From Microbacterium limosum (GTDB taxonomy: Bacteria > Actinomycetota > Actinomycetes > Actinomycetales > Microbacteriaceae): DNA of 64,000 nt. The translations under genes were made by a program, and so were the position numbers. The number at the start of each line of letters is the position of its first letter. Position 1 is the stretch's first letter. Positions 9,460 to 17,328 of this stretch are shown piece by piece. The notes below the pieces were generated by a model that saw only the letters and a program-made list of their open reading frames with translations, was not told the DNA's origin and made no database searches. The DNA lies in NCBI RefSeq assembly GCF_036324365.1, contig NZ_CP137080.1:1488001-1552000 (forward strand). The letters run 5' to 3'.

Positions 9460-10238
9460 AGCCCGAACCTCGCCGCGCTCCGCCGGGCGAGTGACGCAGC
9501 GCCGCCGTAGACGATGCTGGCGGGCACTGCGGTCAGGACCCCCGCCGCCCACAGCAACGGGATGTCGTAGTTCTGCATCGAGTTGATCAGCAGGGGCCCG
9601 ATGCCCCGGGCGGAGCCGAACCACTCGCCGATCACCGCCCCCAACAGGGCCGCGGGAATCGCCAGCTGAAGAGCCGCGAACACCGCTGGGAGCGCCGCGG
9701 GCGCTTCCAGCTGCGCGAGCACCGCGATCCGCCGGGCACCCAGTACGGCAAACAGGTCCTCCTGCGCCGCCCGTCGGGTCCACAGCGCGGAGCAGATGAC
9801 GACAAAGGCAGCGAAGTAGGCCGCTGTCGCCGCCAGCGCCGCGGGCACGACGGCGCGGGGCAGAAGGACCATGAGCAGCGGGCCGAGGGCGACGACCGGA
9901 ACCGCCTCGACGAGAACCGCGAAGCGCTCCGCCGGGCGACGCGTGACCGGCATCAGGCGGGAGAGCACCGCGGTCGCCACCGCGGCGCTGATTCCGATCA
10001 CGCCGCCGAGAAGCCCCTCCTGGACGGTCACCCCGAGCGCCCCCCACAACCTCGGCGCACGCGCGGGATCGACGATCACCCACAACACGTCGGTGAGGGG
10101 TGGCCAGGAGGTGGAGAGGACCCCGGTCCGGCCGATGATCTCCCACGCCGAGGCGAAGAGGAGCACGCCGATCACGATCTCGATGGTCTTTCGGGACCGC
10201 GTCGCCGTGCCGACCGGACCGAGGTCCTGCACAGTCAT
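9456..10238 (-). CDS. ABC importer permease, first copy
   Basis: Inner-membrane permease of 260 aa, TauC/SsuC type, about six membrane segments. The coupling loop is LGARRIAVLAQLEAPAALPAVFAAL, followed by GAVIGEWFGSARGIG, which fits the conserved EWxGxxxGLG end of this subfamily. ATG 10238 overlaps the stop of the binding-protein gene (ATGA). Two different permease genes instead of one homodimeric permease are typical of pyrimidine-precursor (ThiX/RutG-like) and riboflavin-type importers, which suits a heterocyclic cargo. Confidence 0.92.
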   Translation of the reverse strand: MTVQDLGPVGTATRSRKTIEIVIGVLLFASAWEIIGRTGVLSTSWPPLTDVLWVIVDPARAPRLWGALGVTVQEGLLGGVIGISAAVATAVLSRLMPVTRRPAERFAVLVEAVPVVALGPLLMVLLPRAVVPAALAATAAYFAAFVVICSALWTRRAAQEDLFAVLGARRIAVLAQLEAPAALPAVFAALQLAIPAALLGAVIGEWFGSARGIGPLLINSMQNYDIPLLWAAGVLTAVPASIVYGGAASLARRSAARFGL

Positions 10239-11281
10239 CGGAGCAGGGTTGCCGATCCGCCGAAGACCTCGTCGAGCAGCGATTCGTCAACGTAAGTCGC
10301 GACATCAGGAAGATCGGTCATGCCCGCAGCCCGCAGGATCGGGTACATCTTCTGCTCGATGTCCTCCGCCGAGATCCGCAACAGACCCGACTCCGCGGTG
10401 AGATCGCTCGTCGTCATCGGGATCTGATTGATGTTCTCCTTGATCTGCTGGCTCAGCGAGAGTCCCAGGTCGGCTCCCCACACGTCGACCGCGAGCTGCG
10501 CGGCCACTTCGGGGTCGTCGGCGTTCTTCTCCCAGCCCTTCACGGTAGCCCGCAACCAGGCGACAACCAGGTCGCGGTTCTCTTCCAGGTAGGTGCGGTC
10601 GACGAAGATCATGTTGGAGTAGACATCCAGACCCAGGTCCTGCCACGACACGCTGGTGTAGTCCACACCCTGCTCTTCGAGGATGAGTCCCTGGTTGGTG
10701 GCGAAGGCGGTGATCCCGTCGACGTCTCCGTTCACGAGCGCTTGCACGTCGTAGCCGATCGGCACGAACTCGTAATCCGGCTCTAGCCCGTTGATGGTGA
10801 AGATGGCATCCAGTTCACGCTGCTGCCCCTGGGGGCTTCCGATGCGCTTGCCGATCATGTCCTCGACCGAGTTGATCGGGTTCTCGGAGAGCGACAGGAT
10901 TGCCAATGGGCTCTCCTGGTAGACAGCACCGACGAGCACCACGTCGGCTCCCTCCGACACGGCGTCGATGAACGAGGTGAAGTTCGTATCGAGTCCGATC
11001 GGTGCGTCACCGGATGCGACGATCTGAACGGTGTTGGAGACGTTGGGGCCGCCCGGCAGCCATTCGGCGACGATGCCCTCCTCCGCGTAGTAGCCCTCGC
11101 TCTCGGCGATCCACATTCCGGCGAACTCCACGTTGGTGACCCAGTTCAGCTGTGTCGCCACGACCGGAAGGGACTCTTCCTCGGTCGATGGCTCCGCCGC
11201 ACAACCGGCGATCGTCAGCATCCCCACCATGGTCGCACCCGCCCAGGCGAGACGCCTATCGCGGTGGCTTGAAGTCTTCAT
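10235..11281 (-). CDS. ABC substrate-binding lipoprotein, NMT1/THI5-like
   Basis: Extracytoplasmic solute receptor of 348 aa. From ATG 11281 there is a basic start, a hydrophobic run and a lipobox LTIAGC (Cys near residue 26), so it should be lipid-anchored. The mature part has the NMT1/SsuA-like fold signs: TQLNWVTNVEFAGMW near the N-terminus, EGYYAEEGI, then GGPNVSNTVQIVASGDAPIG. This class (ThiY-like) binds pyrimidines, ureides, nitrate or sulfonates. A longer frame to 11461 was rejected because GAGAGG lies just upstream of ATG 11281 and the signal peptide starts there. First gene of a six-gene, translationally coupled operon. Confidence 0.92.
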   Translation of the reverse strand: MKTSSHRDRRLAWAGATMVGMLTIAGCAAEPSTEEESLPVVATQLNWVTNVEFAGMWIAESEGYYAEEGIVAEWLPGGPNVSNTVQIVASGDAPIGLDTNFTSFIDAVSEGADVVLVGAVYQESPLAILSLSENPINSVEDMIGKRIGSPQGQQRELDAIFTINGLEPDYEFVPIGYDVQALVNGDVDGITAFATNQGLILEEQGVDYTSVSWQDLGLDVYSNMIFVDRTYLEENRDLVVAWLRATVKGWEKNADDPEVAAQLAVDVWGADLGLSLSQQIKENINQIPMTTSDLTAESGLLRISAEDIEQKMYPILRAAGMTDLPDVATYVDESLLDEVFGGSATLLR

Positions 11282-11326
11282 AAGCCTCTCAATTCTCGCG
11301 GCAATCATGACGCGATCTCTCGCGTT

Positions 11327-11336
11327 TTGTATACGA
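11327..11336. promoter_or_regulatory. putative GntR operator TTGTATACGA
   Basis: Near-palindrome sharing the eight bases GTATACGA with the perfect palindrome at 4669-4678. It overlaps the -10 hexamer proposed for the importer operon, so a bound repressor would block transcription. Assignment to the GntR protein at 4725-5366 is inferred from this pairing. Confidence 0.55.
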
Positions 11337-11357
11337 TCCATGCTCGCTGGCTGTCGT
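11328..11357 (-). promoter_or_regulatory. probable promoter of the importer/deaminase operon
   Basis: On the minus strand a good -10 box TATACA (11333-11328) is preceded by ACGACA (11357-11352) at 18-bp spacing, four of six bases matching the -35 consensus. Transcription would start near 11321, leaving about 40 nt of leader with a GAGAGG ribosome site before ATG 11281. Confidence 0.5.
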
Positions 11358-11677
11358 TGCGCGGGCATGGCCTGAACATTTCCAGCGTGTAAAAGATGCT
11401 GCGCCGCCCGCAGGGGCGGGTCACCGGCGCCGTTCCCGGCACTGAAGCGTTCGGCGAGCACCCCGAAGTCAGGCGGTCGCTGCGATCCTCAGGATCACAA
11501 CGCCGACGATCGACGACCCCCGCGATCCGGGAATTCGCGCGGCGATACCTGGGCGTGCTGCCGTGGCGCCTCGCCCACCGGGCGCGGTTCCTCCTGCTGG
11601 TGGCGCCCGTGAGGCTCGTCGTCGTGGGCTCCGGGGCGGTCTGGACCCGTGGTCGGCGTGATCGGTGCCTTCACGTC
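11358..11677. other. intergenic DNA with gene debris
   Basis: No intact gene is seen. At about 11476-11512, on the minus strand, a short stretch reads VGVVILRIAA and then stops; it closely matches the last residues of the small membrane protein encoded at 12277-12594, so it is probably the tail of a decayed second copy. The rest is without recognisable features. Confidence 0.4.
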
Positions 11678-12101
11678 ATGATCGTCGCGTTCATCCGGCA
11701 TTGTCAGGCCGACTGGAACGCCGAGGGACTCATCCAGGGATCGAGCGACATCCGGCTCAACAACACCGGACACCGATAGGTGGCGGATACCCCGATGACC
11801 CTGCGCTCACTGCCGTGGATGCGGTCGTGAACTTCCCGCTCCTGCGCGCCCGCGAGACGGCCCGCATCATCGCGGAAGGGCTGAACACCCCGTTCGGCAC
11901 CGCGTATCCGAAGCTCGCCGAACGCGACTACGGCGAGCTGGAGGGCACCTCGGCCGCCGCCGCGATCGCGCGCTGGCCCGACCGGGAGTATCCGGGCGCA
12001 GCGTCGCTCGACTCCGTCGCTGTGCACGGGGTCGTGGCCCTGACCCGCATCGCCACCGACTTCCCGGCAAGGCGGTGCTCGTGGTCTGCCACGGCACGCG
12101 A
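11678..12101 (+). pseudogene. histidine phosphatase (phosphoglycerate mutase-like) remnant
   Basis: The first frame starts MIVAFIRHCQADWN, the RHG motif region of histidine phosphatases with Gly replaced by Cys, and stops at 11779. The next frame continues with FPLLRARETARIIAEGL and LAERDYGELEGT, both typical of the family, and a third frame carries VLVVCHGTR, the second catalytic His region. At least two frameshifts and one stop separate them. The 3' end runs directly into a fragment of an unrelated gene. Not expected to make a working enzyme. Confidence 0.75.
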
Positions 12102-12280
12102 GGTGGTGGTGCTCGAGGGGCACGATCGTGCCGCCGCAGTCGCTCGTCGCGGGCATCCCGGGCAAGGTGCGCCGCGAGCTCACTGACGAGGAGGTCGCGG
12201 GGTTGCTCGGCAACTCCGCGCGCTATGTGCCGCGGTCGAAGGTGTACAAGGCGGCGGAGGGTCAGGACGCCGCGGGTTAG
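12102..12280 (+). pseudogene. gamma-carbonic anhydrase family C-terminal fragment
   Basis: About 55 residues in frame from 12119 read GTIVPPQSLVAGIPGKVRREL and end YVPRSKVYKAAEG before TAG at 12280. This resembles the last turn and C-terminal helix of left-handed beta-helix gamma-carbonic anhydrase/acetyltransferase-like proteins. The preceding VVVLEG is in another frame, with the shift in a GGGG run at 12117-12120. The N-terminal two thirds are absent, so this is a fragment fused to the phosphatase debris. Confidence 0.65.
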
Positions 12281-12594
12281 GACACCGCCGCGATCCGCAG
12301 GATCACGACGCCGACGACCGGCACCAGCGCGACGACCAGCGCCAGGATCGCGATGCCGCGCGCGAGACCGCGCACGAGGCAGACGATCGAGATCACCAGC
12401 GCCGCCAGCACGAGCGCGGCTCCGGCGAGGAACAGCACGATGAATCCACCCGCTCCGCTGCCGCTGCCGTCGAGGGCGGCGGGAACCCCGAGCACGAAGC
12501 CGGCGTACATGGCGGCGGTGCCAAGCACGGCGAGCAGGAGGGCGATGCCGGCAGGGACGCGGGTGGGGCTGACGTAGACGTCGCTGTCACTCAT
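12277..12594 (-). CDS. small membrane protein of unknown function
   Basis: A 105-aa protein from ATG 12594 (GTG 12603 is also in frame). Three hydrophobic segments are visible at about 13-38, 46-71 and 77-102; the N-terminus MSDSDVYVSPTR is polar. No family is recognised. The stop codon overlaps the TAG of the gamma-carbonic anhydrase fragment on the other strand. An IS481-type insertion begins 10-15 bases upstream of the start, so its native promoter has probably been cut off. Confidence 0.55.
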   Translation of the reverse strand: MSDSDVYVSPTRVPAGIALLLAVLGTAAMYAGFVLGVPAALDGSGSGAGGFIVLFLAGAALVLAALVISIVCLVRGLARGIAILALVVALVPVVGVVILRIAAVS

Positions 12595-12604
12595 GGCGAC
12601 CACC

Positions 12605-13567
12605 CTAGGTGTAGCGACCCGTGAGGTTGTGAAGGCGGCAGGTGGGGGTGTGGCCTCCGAGGGCGGTGTGGGGTCGTCGGTGATTGTATTCCTCGAGCCA
12701 GTCGGCGTAGGTGGCTGATCTTGCCGCGTTCGAGAGGTAGGTCGATGCGTAGGCCCACTCGGCGGCGAGGGTGCGGTTGAATCTCTCCACTTTCCCGTTC
12801 GTCTGTGGCCGGTAGGGGCGGGTGCGGATGTGCCGGACTCCCTCGCCGAGGGCCGCGGCGAAGTCGTGGGAGCGGTAGCAGGAGCCGTTGTCGGTCATGA
12901 CGGCTTTGACGGTGAGGCCGGCTTCGGCGAAGTGAGCGCGGGCGCGGATCCAGAACCCGGCGGCGGTGTCCTTCTGTTCGTCGTCGAGCTCTTCGGAGTA
13001 GGCCAGGCGGGTGCAGTCATCGACCGCGTGGTGCAGGAACGAGTAGCCGGTCCCGGCGCGGCGGTTGCGGCGTCCGGCGTGACGGCCGAGCATCCGGTGG
13101 CCGCCACCGTCAGGGATCCGACCCAGTTTCTTGATATCGACATGCACGATATCGCCCGGCGCGGCCGCCTCGTACCGGATCGGTTTCGGCTTCCGAACGG
13201 GCAGCCCGGTGTTGCGGTCCAGATGCGACAGCCGCGGCATCCGATAGCGGGCAAGCACCCGACCCACGGTCGCCGGGTTCAACCCCAGATGCCAGGCGAT
13301 CCGCCGAGCACCCCACCGCCGGTTGAAGCGGATCGCGACGATCCGCCGCTCCGTGCGACGGTCAAGCTGGGTCGGCGATCGATACGGACGGGAACTGCGA
13401 TCAGTCATCGGCTGACCCGCCCGGTATCGATCGGCCCACTTCTTCGCCGTCGCCTGCGAACACTGGAACCGTTCCCCAGCCCGGGCGAGCGACCAGCCGC
13501 CGACAACGACCGCACGAGCAAGCCGAAGCCGCCCCCTCGGCGTCAAATGAGCATTAGCGTGAACCAC
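12605..13567 (-). CDS. IS481 family transposase
   Basis: A 320-aa DDE transposase. The N-terminal part has a helix-turn-helix (ARAVVVGGWSLARAGERF, SQATAKKWADRYR) and a second HTH near residue 90 (NPATVGRVLARYRMPRLS). The catalytic core has D near DIVHVDIKKLG, D in VMTDNGSCYRS and E in NGKVERFNRTLAAEW. The TAG stop codon is formed with the CTAG inside the target duplication at 12604-12609, so the gene is completed only by insertion into a CTAG site. Full family length and no frameshift: likely active. Confidence 0.95.
   Translation of the reverse strand: MVHANAHLTPRGRLRLARAVVVGGWSLARAGERFQCSQATAKKWADRYRAGQPMTDRSSRPYRSPTQLDRRTERRIVAIRFNRRWGARRIAWHLGLNPATVGRVLARYRMPRLSHLDRNTGLPVRKPKPIRYEAAAPGDIVHVDIKKLGRIPDGGGHRMLGRHAGRRNRRAGTGYSFLHHAVDDCTRLAYSEELDDEQKDTAAGFWIRARAHFAEAGLTVKAVMTDNGSCYRSHDFAAALGEGVRHIRTRPYRPQTNGKVERFNRTLAAEWAYASTYLSNAARSATYADWLEEYNHRRPHTALGGHTPTCRLHNLTGRYT
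12610..12631. repeat. IS481 left inverted repeat
   Basis: 22 bp beginning TGTAGCGACCCG and ending GTTGTG; matches the right end at 13642-13663 with two mismatches (positions 13 and 16). Confidence 0.9.
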
Positions 13568-13641
13568 GAAGACCTCCGGTCACCGATGCGAGTTGTCAGA
13601 TACCCACATCGTCCCGGAGGTCTTCACCTACCCGCGACGCA

Positions 13642-13663
13642 CACAACGTCCCGGGTCGCTACA
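13642..13663. repeat. IS481 right inverted repeat
   Basis: Reverse complement of the left end with two mismatches in 22 bp; directly followed by the CCTAGG duplicate. Confidence 0.9.
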
Positions 13664-13823
13664 CCTAGGTCGCGGCCCAGCAGTTATCACCGCATGCAGG
13701 CACATCTCTCTGAGATCCTCACCACTGTCCACTCTCCCCAACTCTTGACCCTCTGACGTTCGCTGATCCGCCAACCGGACCCCGGACTCGCTCATTTCTG
13801 ACTTCTTCACAAGAATGGACGTA

Positions 13824-13859
13824 TCCTACCTGATATGGTAGCTGTTATCTTAGGTAGGA
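13824..13859. promoter_or_regulatory. inverted repeat over the relaxase ribosome site
   Basis: TCCTACCT (13824-13831) and AGGTAGGA (13852-13859) are perfect 8-bp arms with a 20-base loop. The right arm merges with the AGGAGG ribosome site seven bases before ATG 13869. It could be an operator for an element-encoded repressor or an RNA hairpin that hides the ribosome site; sequence alone does not decide. The remaining flank 13670-13823 shows no gene. Confidence 0.45.
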
Positions 13860-13868
13860 GGCGAAGGC

Positions 13869-16800
13869 ATGAAAGGTGGCGTGATCCCGTTCCGGGGCAC
13901 AGGCTCGGATGCCCTGCGCTATCTGGAGTCCGACCGCGCGCGGGCGGACGAGTATTACCTGGAGGCGGGGACCGCCCTGGCCGAGTTCACGGCGGTCGAC
14001 GCCGAGGGCCGAGTGATCGGCGAGCTCGGGCTGACCGCCGAGGAGTACCGCCAGTGGGTTGGCTGGATCAACCCGCTCACCGGGGAGTCGATGGGCCGAC
14101 CCCGGCTGCGGGGCGAGGGTGGCCGGGGGTCGCCCCGGTTCATGGAGATGGTCGTGAACGTCCCGAAGTCCCTGTCGGTCGCCGCCGGCCTGCACCCGGA
14201 GGTGTCCGAGGCCCTGGACGCCGCCCAGCGGGACGCGGTTGCGGAGATCCGGTCCTGGCTCGGCCAGCACTCGGTCACCCGCGTCGGCGCGCGCGGGAAG
14301 CAGGAGGTCGTGCCGATCGAGCAGCTCGAAACCGTGGCCGTGTCGCACAAGACCTCCCGTGCGGGCGACCCGCACCGGCATATCCACTTCCAGATCGGGA
14401 CGCGCGTGTGGGCGGCCGGTCGCTGGCGCGGGCTCTACACCGCGGCGCTGTTCCGGCAGCAGGGCGCGATCCGCGCCCTCGGCACGGCGGTCATCGCCGC
14501 GCACCCGCAGCTCGCCGCGGTGCTCGACGCGCACGGTCTCACCCTTGACCCGGTGACCGGGGAGGTCGCGGAGCTGGTGCCGTGGAAAGCGGTCATGTCC
14601 AAGCGCGGGCAGCAGGTGGCGCGCAACCTCGCCAAGTTCGAGGCCGAGTGGGAGGCCGCGCATCCCGGCCAGGAGACGGGGCCGGTGGTGCGCGCCAGGT
14701 TGCACGCGAAGGCGTGGGATCATGAGCGGCCGAGCAAGAAGCCCAGCGTGCTCGGCTCCGAGGCCGGCTGGTTGCGCGAGTTGCAGGAGGCTGGCTACAC
14801 CCCGGACCTGCCGCGCGCCACCGTGCAACCCCTGCGCACGCTGGACGAGCTGGCCGTGCAACAGGTCGCCTCCCGTGCGCTCGACCGCTGCGCGGCTGCT
14901 GCATCCGCATGGACCGTGCATGACGTGCAGGAGCAGGTGGCGCACATCGTCACCGAGGCCGGTGTGCGCGCCACCCGCGAGGAGCTGCGCGAGTTCATCA
15001 CCATCACGACCCGGCTCGCGGCGGACGACTGCCTCTCGATCCTGCCGCCGGATGCGCCACGGCTGGAGCATGTTGCGCACCTCACGACGCTGCACGTAGT
15101 GGCCGTCGAGACGGAGCTGCGCGACCGACTGGCTGCACGCGCCACCCGGCCGGTGCACGGCGCAACCCCGCGCGTGCAGGAGCCGGGGCTGGATGCGGAC
15201 CAGGCGCGCGCCGCCGCCGCGCTCGCCTCCACCCGGCCGCTCGTCGTGGTCGAGGGCGCGGCGGGCGCGGGCAAGACGACCATGCTCGGTGCTGCGATCC
15301 GCGCCGCCGGACAGGAGGGTCGTTCGGTGCGGGTGGTGACCCCGACGAAGAAGGCCGCCGACGTCGCCGCCGCCGAGCTGGGCGTGCCGACCGACTCGGT
15401 AGCGGCACTCGTCTACGACCACGGGTTCCGGTGGAACGCCGATGGTGTCTGGACCCGGCTGGCCGTGGGCGACACGGACCCGGTGACGGGCGCGACCTAC
15501 CGCGGCCCGGCGAAGGAGAACCGACTGGCCGCCGCCGAGCGGGTTGTGGTGGACGAGGCGGGGATGCTCGACCAGGACACCGCCCTCGCCCTGCTGACCG
15601 TCGCGGACGAGGCCGGCGCGACGCTCGCACTCGTCGGGGACCGGGCGCAGCTCCCCGCCGTGGGGCGCGGCGGGGTGCTCGACATCGCGGCCGCGCTCGT
15701 CCCCCGCGTCTACTCGCTGACGAGCCTGCACCGCTTCGCGGACCCCGACTACGCGCAGCTCACCCTCGCCCTGCGGACCGGCCGCGACCCGGCCGAGTTG
15801 TTCGACCGGCTCCACGCGCTCGGACTCGTGCGGCTCCACGAGGACACCGAGGCGCTGCGCGCCGCGGTCGCCGCCGAGCGGATCGACGGAGCCGCGATCA
15901 CCGCGGCGACCAACGACGAGGCGCGCGAACTGAACACTCTGATCCGAGAGGACCGGGTGCGCGCGGGCGCGGTCGACGACGCCCGCACCATCGACGGCGC
16001 GGACGGCCTGAGCATCGGCGCCGGCGACCTCATCCAGACCCGCCGCAACGACTCGGAGATGGGCGTGGCGAACCGGCAGACCTGGATCGTCCAGCACGTC
16101 AGCGGCGACGGCAGCCTGTGGGTGCGGGACGCCGCGAGCCAGCGGAAGCAGCAGCGCACCGTGCATCTGCCCGCCGAGTACGTCGCCGAGCACGCGCACC
16201 TGGCCTACGCCGCGACCGCCTACGGCGTCCAGGGCATGACTGCCCCCGCGTCGCACACCGTCCTGTCGGACGCGCTCGACGCGGCCGGCGTCTACGTCGG
16301 CCTCACCCGCGGGCAGGAGGAGAACAGGCTGCACGTCGTCGCCGCGGACCTCGGGGACGCGCGCGAGCAGTTCCAGGCCGCGCTCGAGCGGGACCGCGCC
16401 GACCGCGGACTGCGCGAGGCCACCGAGCGGGCGCAGGCCGCCGTCGCGGGCATCGTCGCGGACGGGCCGGTGCGCGTCGTGAACGCCGAGCGCACCCGAC
16501 TGCGGCAGAGCATCGAGCAGGCCGAGCGCCAGGCGGCACGGTGGGCGGAGGCGGCCGAGGCGATGGAGCGCCAGTCGGCCGCGCACCGCGTCGAGGCCGA
16601 GGCGCTGCTGGCCGAGGTCGAGGCCGCCGCCCAGCAGGTCGAGGCGGCACGGGCCGAGGCCGTCCCGCCGCTGGTCGAGCAGGCCGGCACGGACGCCGCC
16701 GCGGTCCTCGCGGTCAGGGAGCGCCACGAGACGGCGATCGCCGCCAGGAGCCGTGCCGGGGCGCTGAGGCGTCGGAGCGCCGACCGGGCGCTGACCGAGG

Positions 16801-17288
16801 CCGAGCGCCAGCGCCACGAGGCCGAGCACCTGACCCGGCAGCGGTGGGGCTCGATCCCGCGTACGCCGGAGCAGGCGCCGGCGTGGGCGCAGGCGGCGGC
16901 CGAGCAACAGGCCGAGGCCGACCCGCGGCTGGCCGACGCCATGCGCACGCACGCGCAGGCCCGGCAGGAGCAGCGCCGTGCCGGGGACCGGCAGGAGCGG
17001 CAGCGGGCCATGCTGCACACGCGGCTGTTCAGCAAGCCGTACAGCACCGGCAGCCCGCGCCGCCAGGCCGAGAGCGCCCAGCAGCAGGCCGAGGCGCTGC
17101 GACGCCAGCTCGCGGAGCTGGAAGCCCTGCCGGTCGCCGAGGCCGCAGCCCAGGTCGAGGCCCGAGCCGAGGCCGAGCGCGTCGCAGCCGAGGCCCTGGC
17201 GCGGCGTGCCGCAGAGCTGCACGACTTCACCCGCGACCAGCACCGTCCGAGCCCGAGCAGCGGACCCGACTTCGGGCCGAGCCTGTAG
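13869..17288 (+). CDS. MobF relaxase-helicase (TrwC/TraA-like)
   Basis: A 1139-aa conjugative relaxase fused to a RecD-type helicase. The N-terminal HUH domain has candidate nicking tyrosines Y29/Y30 (ADEYYLE) and a metal-binding triad H160, H171, H173 within the SRAGDPHRHIHF region, the TrwC pattern. The helicase has Walker A GAAGAGKT at 463-470, DEAG at 562-565, VGDRAQLPAVGRGG, and late motifs TAYGVQGMTA and YVGLTRG. From about 830 a long Ala/Glu/Arg-rich coiled coil fills the C-terminus. It should nick oriT, bind the 5' end and unwind DNA for transfer. No coupling ATPase or pilus genes are present, so the element is mobilisable at most within this window. A long antisense frame over it is a GC artefact. 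Confidence 0.93.
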   Translation: MKGGVIPFRGTGSDALRYLESDRARADEYYLEAGTALAEFTAVDAEGRVIGELGLTAEEYRQWVGWINPLTGESMGRPRLRGEGGRGSPRFMEMVVNVPKSLSVAAGLHPEVSEALDAAQRDAVAEIRSWLGQHSVTRVGARGKQEVVPIEQLETVAVSHKTSRAGDPHRHIHFQIGTRVWAAGRWRGLYTAALFRQQGAIRALGTAVIAAHPQLAAVLDAHGLTLDPVTGEVAELVPWKAVMSKRGQQVARNLAKFEAEWEAAHPGQETGPVVRARLHAKAWDHERPSKKPSVLGSEAGWLRELQEAGYTPDLPRATVQPLRTLDELAVQQVASRALDRCAAAASAWTVHDVQEQVAHIVTEAGVRATREELREFITITTRLAADDCLSILPPDAPRLEHVAHLTTLHVVAVETELRDRLAARATRPVHGATPRVQEPGLDADQARAAAALASTRPLVVVEGAAGAGKTTMLGAAIRAAGQEGRSVRVVTPTKKAADVAAAELGVPTDSVAALVYDHGFRWNADGVWTRLAVGDTDPVTGATYRGPAKENRLAAAERVVVDEAGMLDQDTALALLTVADEAGATLALVGDRAQLPAVGRGGVLDIAAALVPRVYSLTSLHRFADPDYAQLTLALRTGRDPAELFDRLHALGLVRLHEDTEALRAAVAAERIDGAAITAATNDEARELNTLIREDRVRAGAVDDARTIDGADGLSIGAGDLIQTRRNDSEMGVANRQTWIVQHVSGDGSLWVRDAASQRKQQRTVHLPAEYVAEHAHLAYAATAYGVQGMTAPASHTVLSDALDAAGVYVGLTRGQEENRLHVVAADLGDAREQFQAALERDRADRGLREATERAQAAVAGIVADGPVRVVNAERTRLRQSIEQAERQAARWAEAAEAMERQSAAHRVEAEALLAEVEAAAQQVEAARAEAVPPLVEQAGTDAAAVLAVRERHETAIAARSRAGALRRRSADRALTEAERQRHEAEHLTRQRWGSIPRTPEQAPAWAQAAAEQQAEADPRLADAMRTHAQARQEQRRAGDRQERQRAMLHTRLFSKPYSTGSPRRQAESAQQQAEALRRQLAELEALPVAEAAAQVEARAEAERVAAEALARRAAELHDFTRDQHRPSPSSGPDFGPSL

Positions 17289-17328
17289 CGACGCGCTCGG
17301 GGGCAAGTGCGCGCCGCTCCCCCGACGA

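Larger units (their letters stand above)
12610..13663 (-). mobile_element. IS481-family insertion sequence, complete
   Basis: The element is 1054 bp, bounded by inverted repeats and by a 6-bp direct repeat CCTAGG at 12604-12609 and 13664-13669. IS481 elements are known to target NCTAGN-type sites. The insertion lies between the small membrane protein and the relaxase module. Intact ends and an intact transposase suggest a fairly recent insertion. Confidence 0.93.

Noticed and set aside
12277..13567. Possibility that the IS481 transposase and membrane gene form one operon
   Set aside because: The IS is bounded by its own repeats and target duplication, so adjacency is due to insertion.
13845..17306. 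A 1153-codon open frame antisense to the relaxase
   Set aside because: The plus strand encodes clear relaxase and helicase motifs. The antisense frame has low-complexity Arg/Gly/Leu text and no family signs; it is a product of high GC at third positions.
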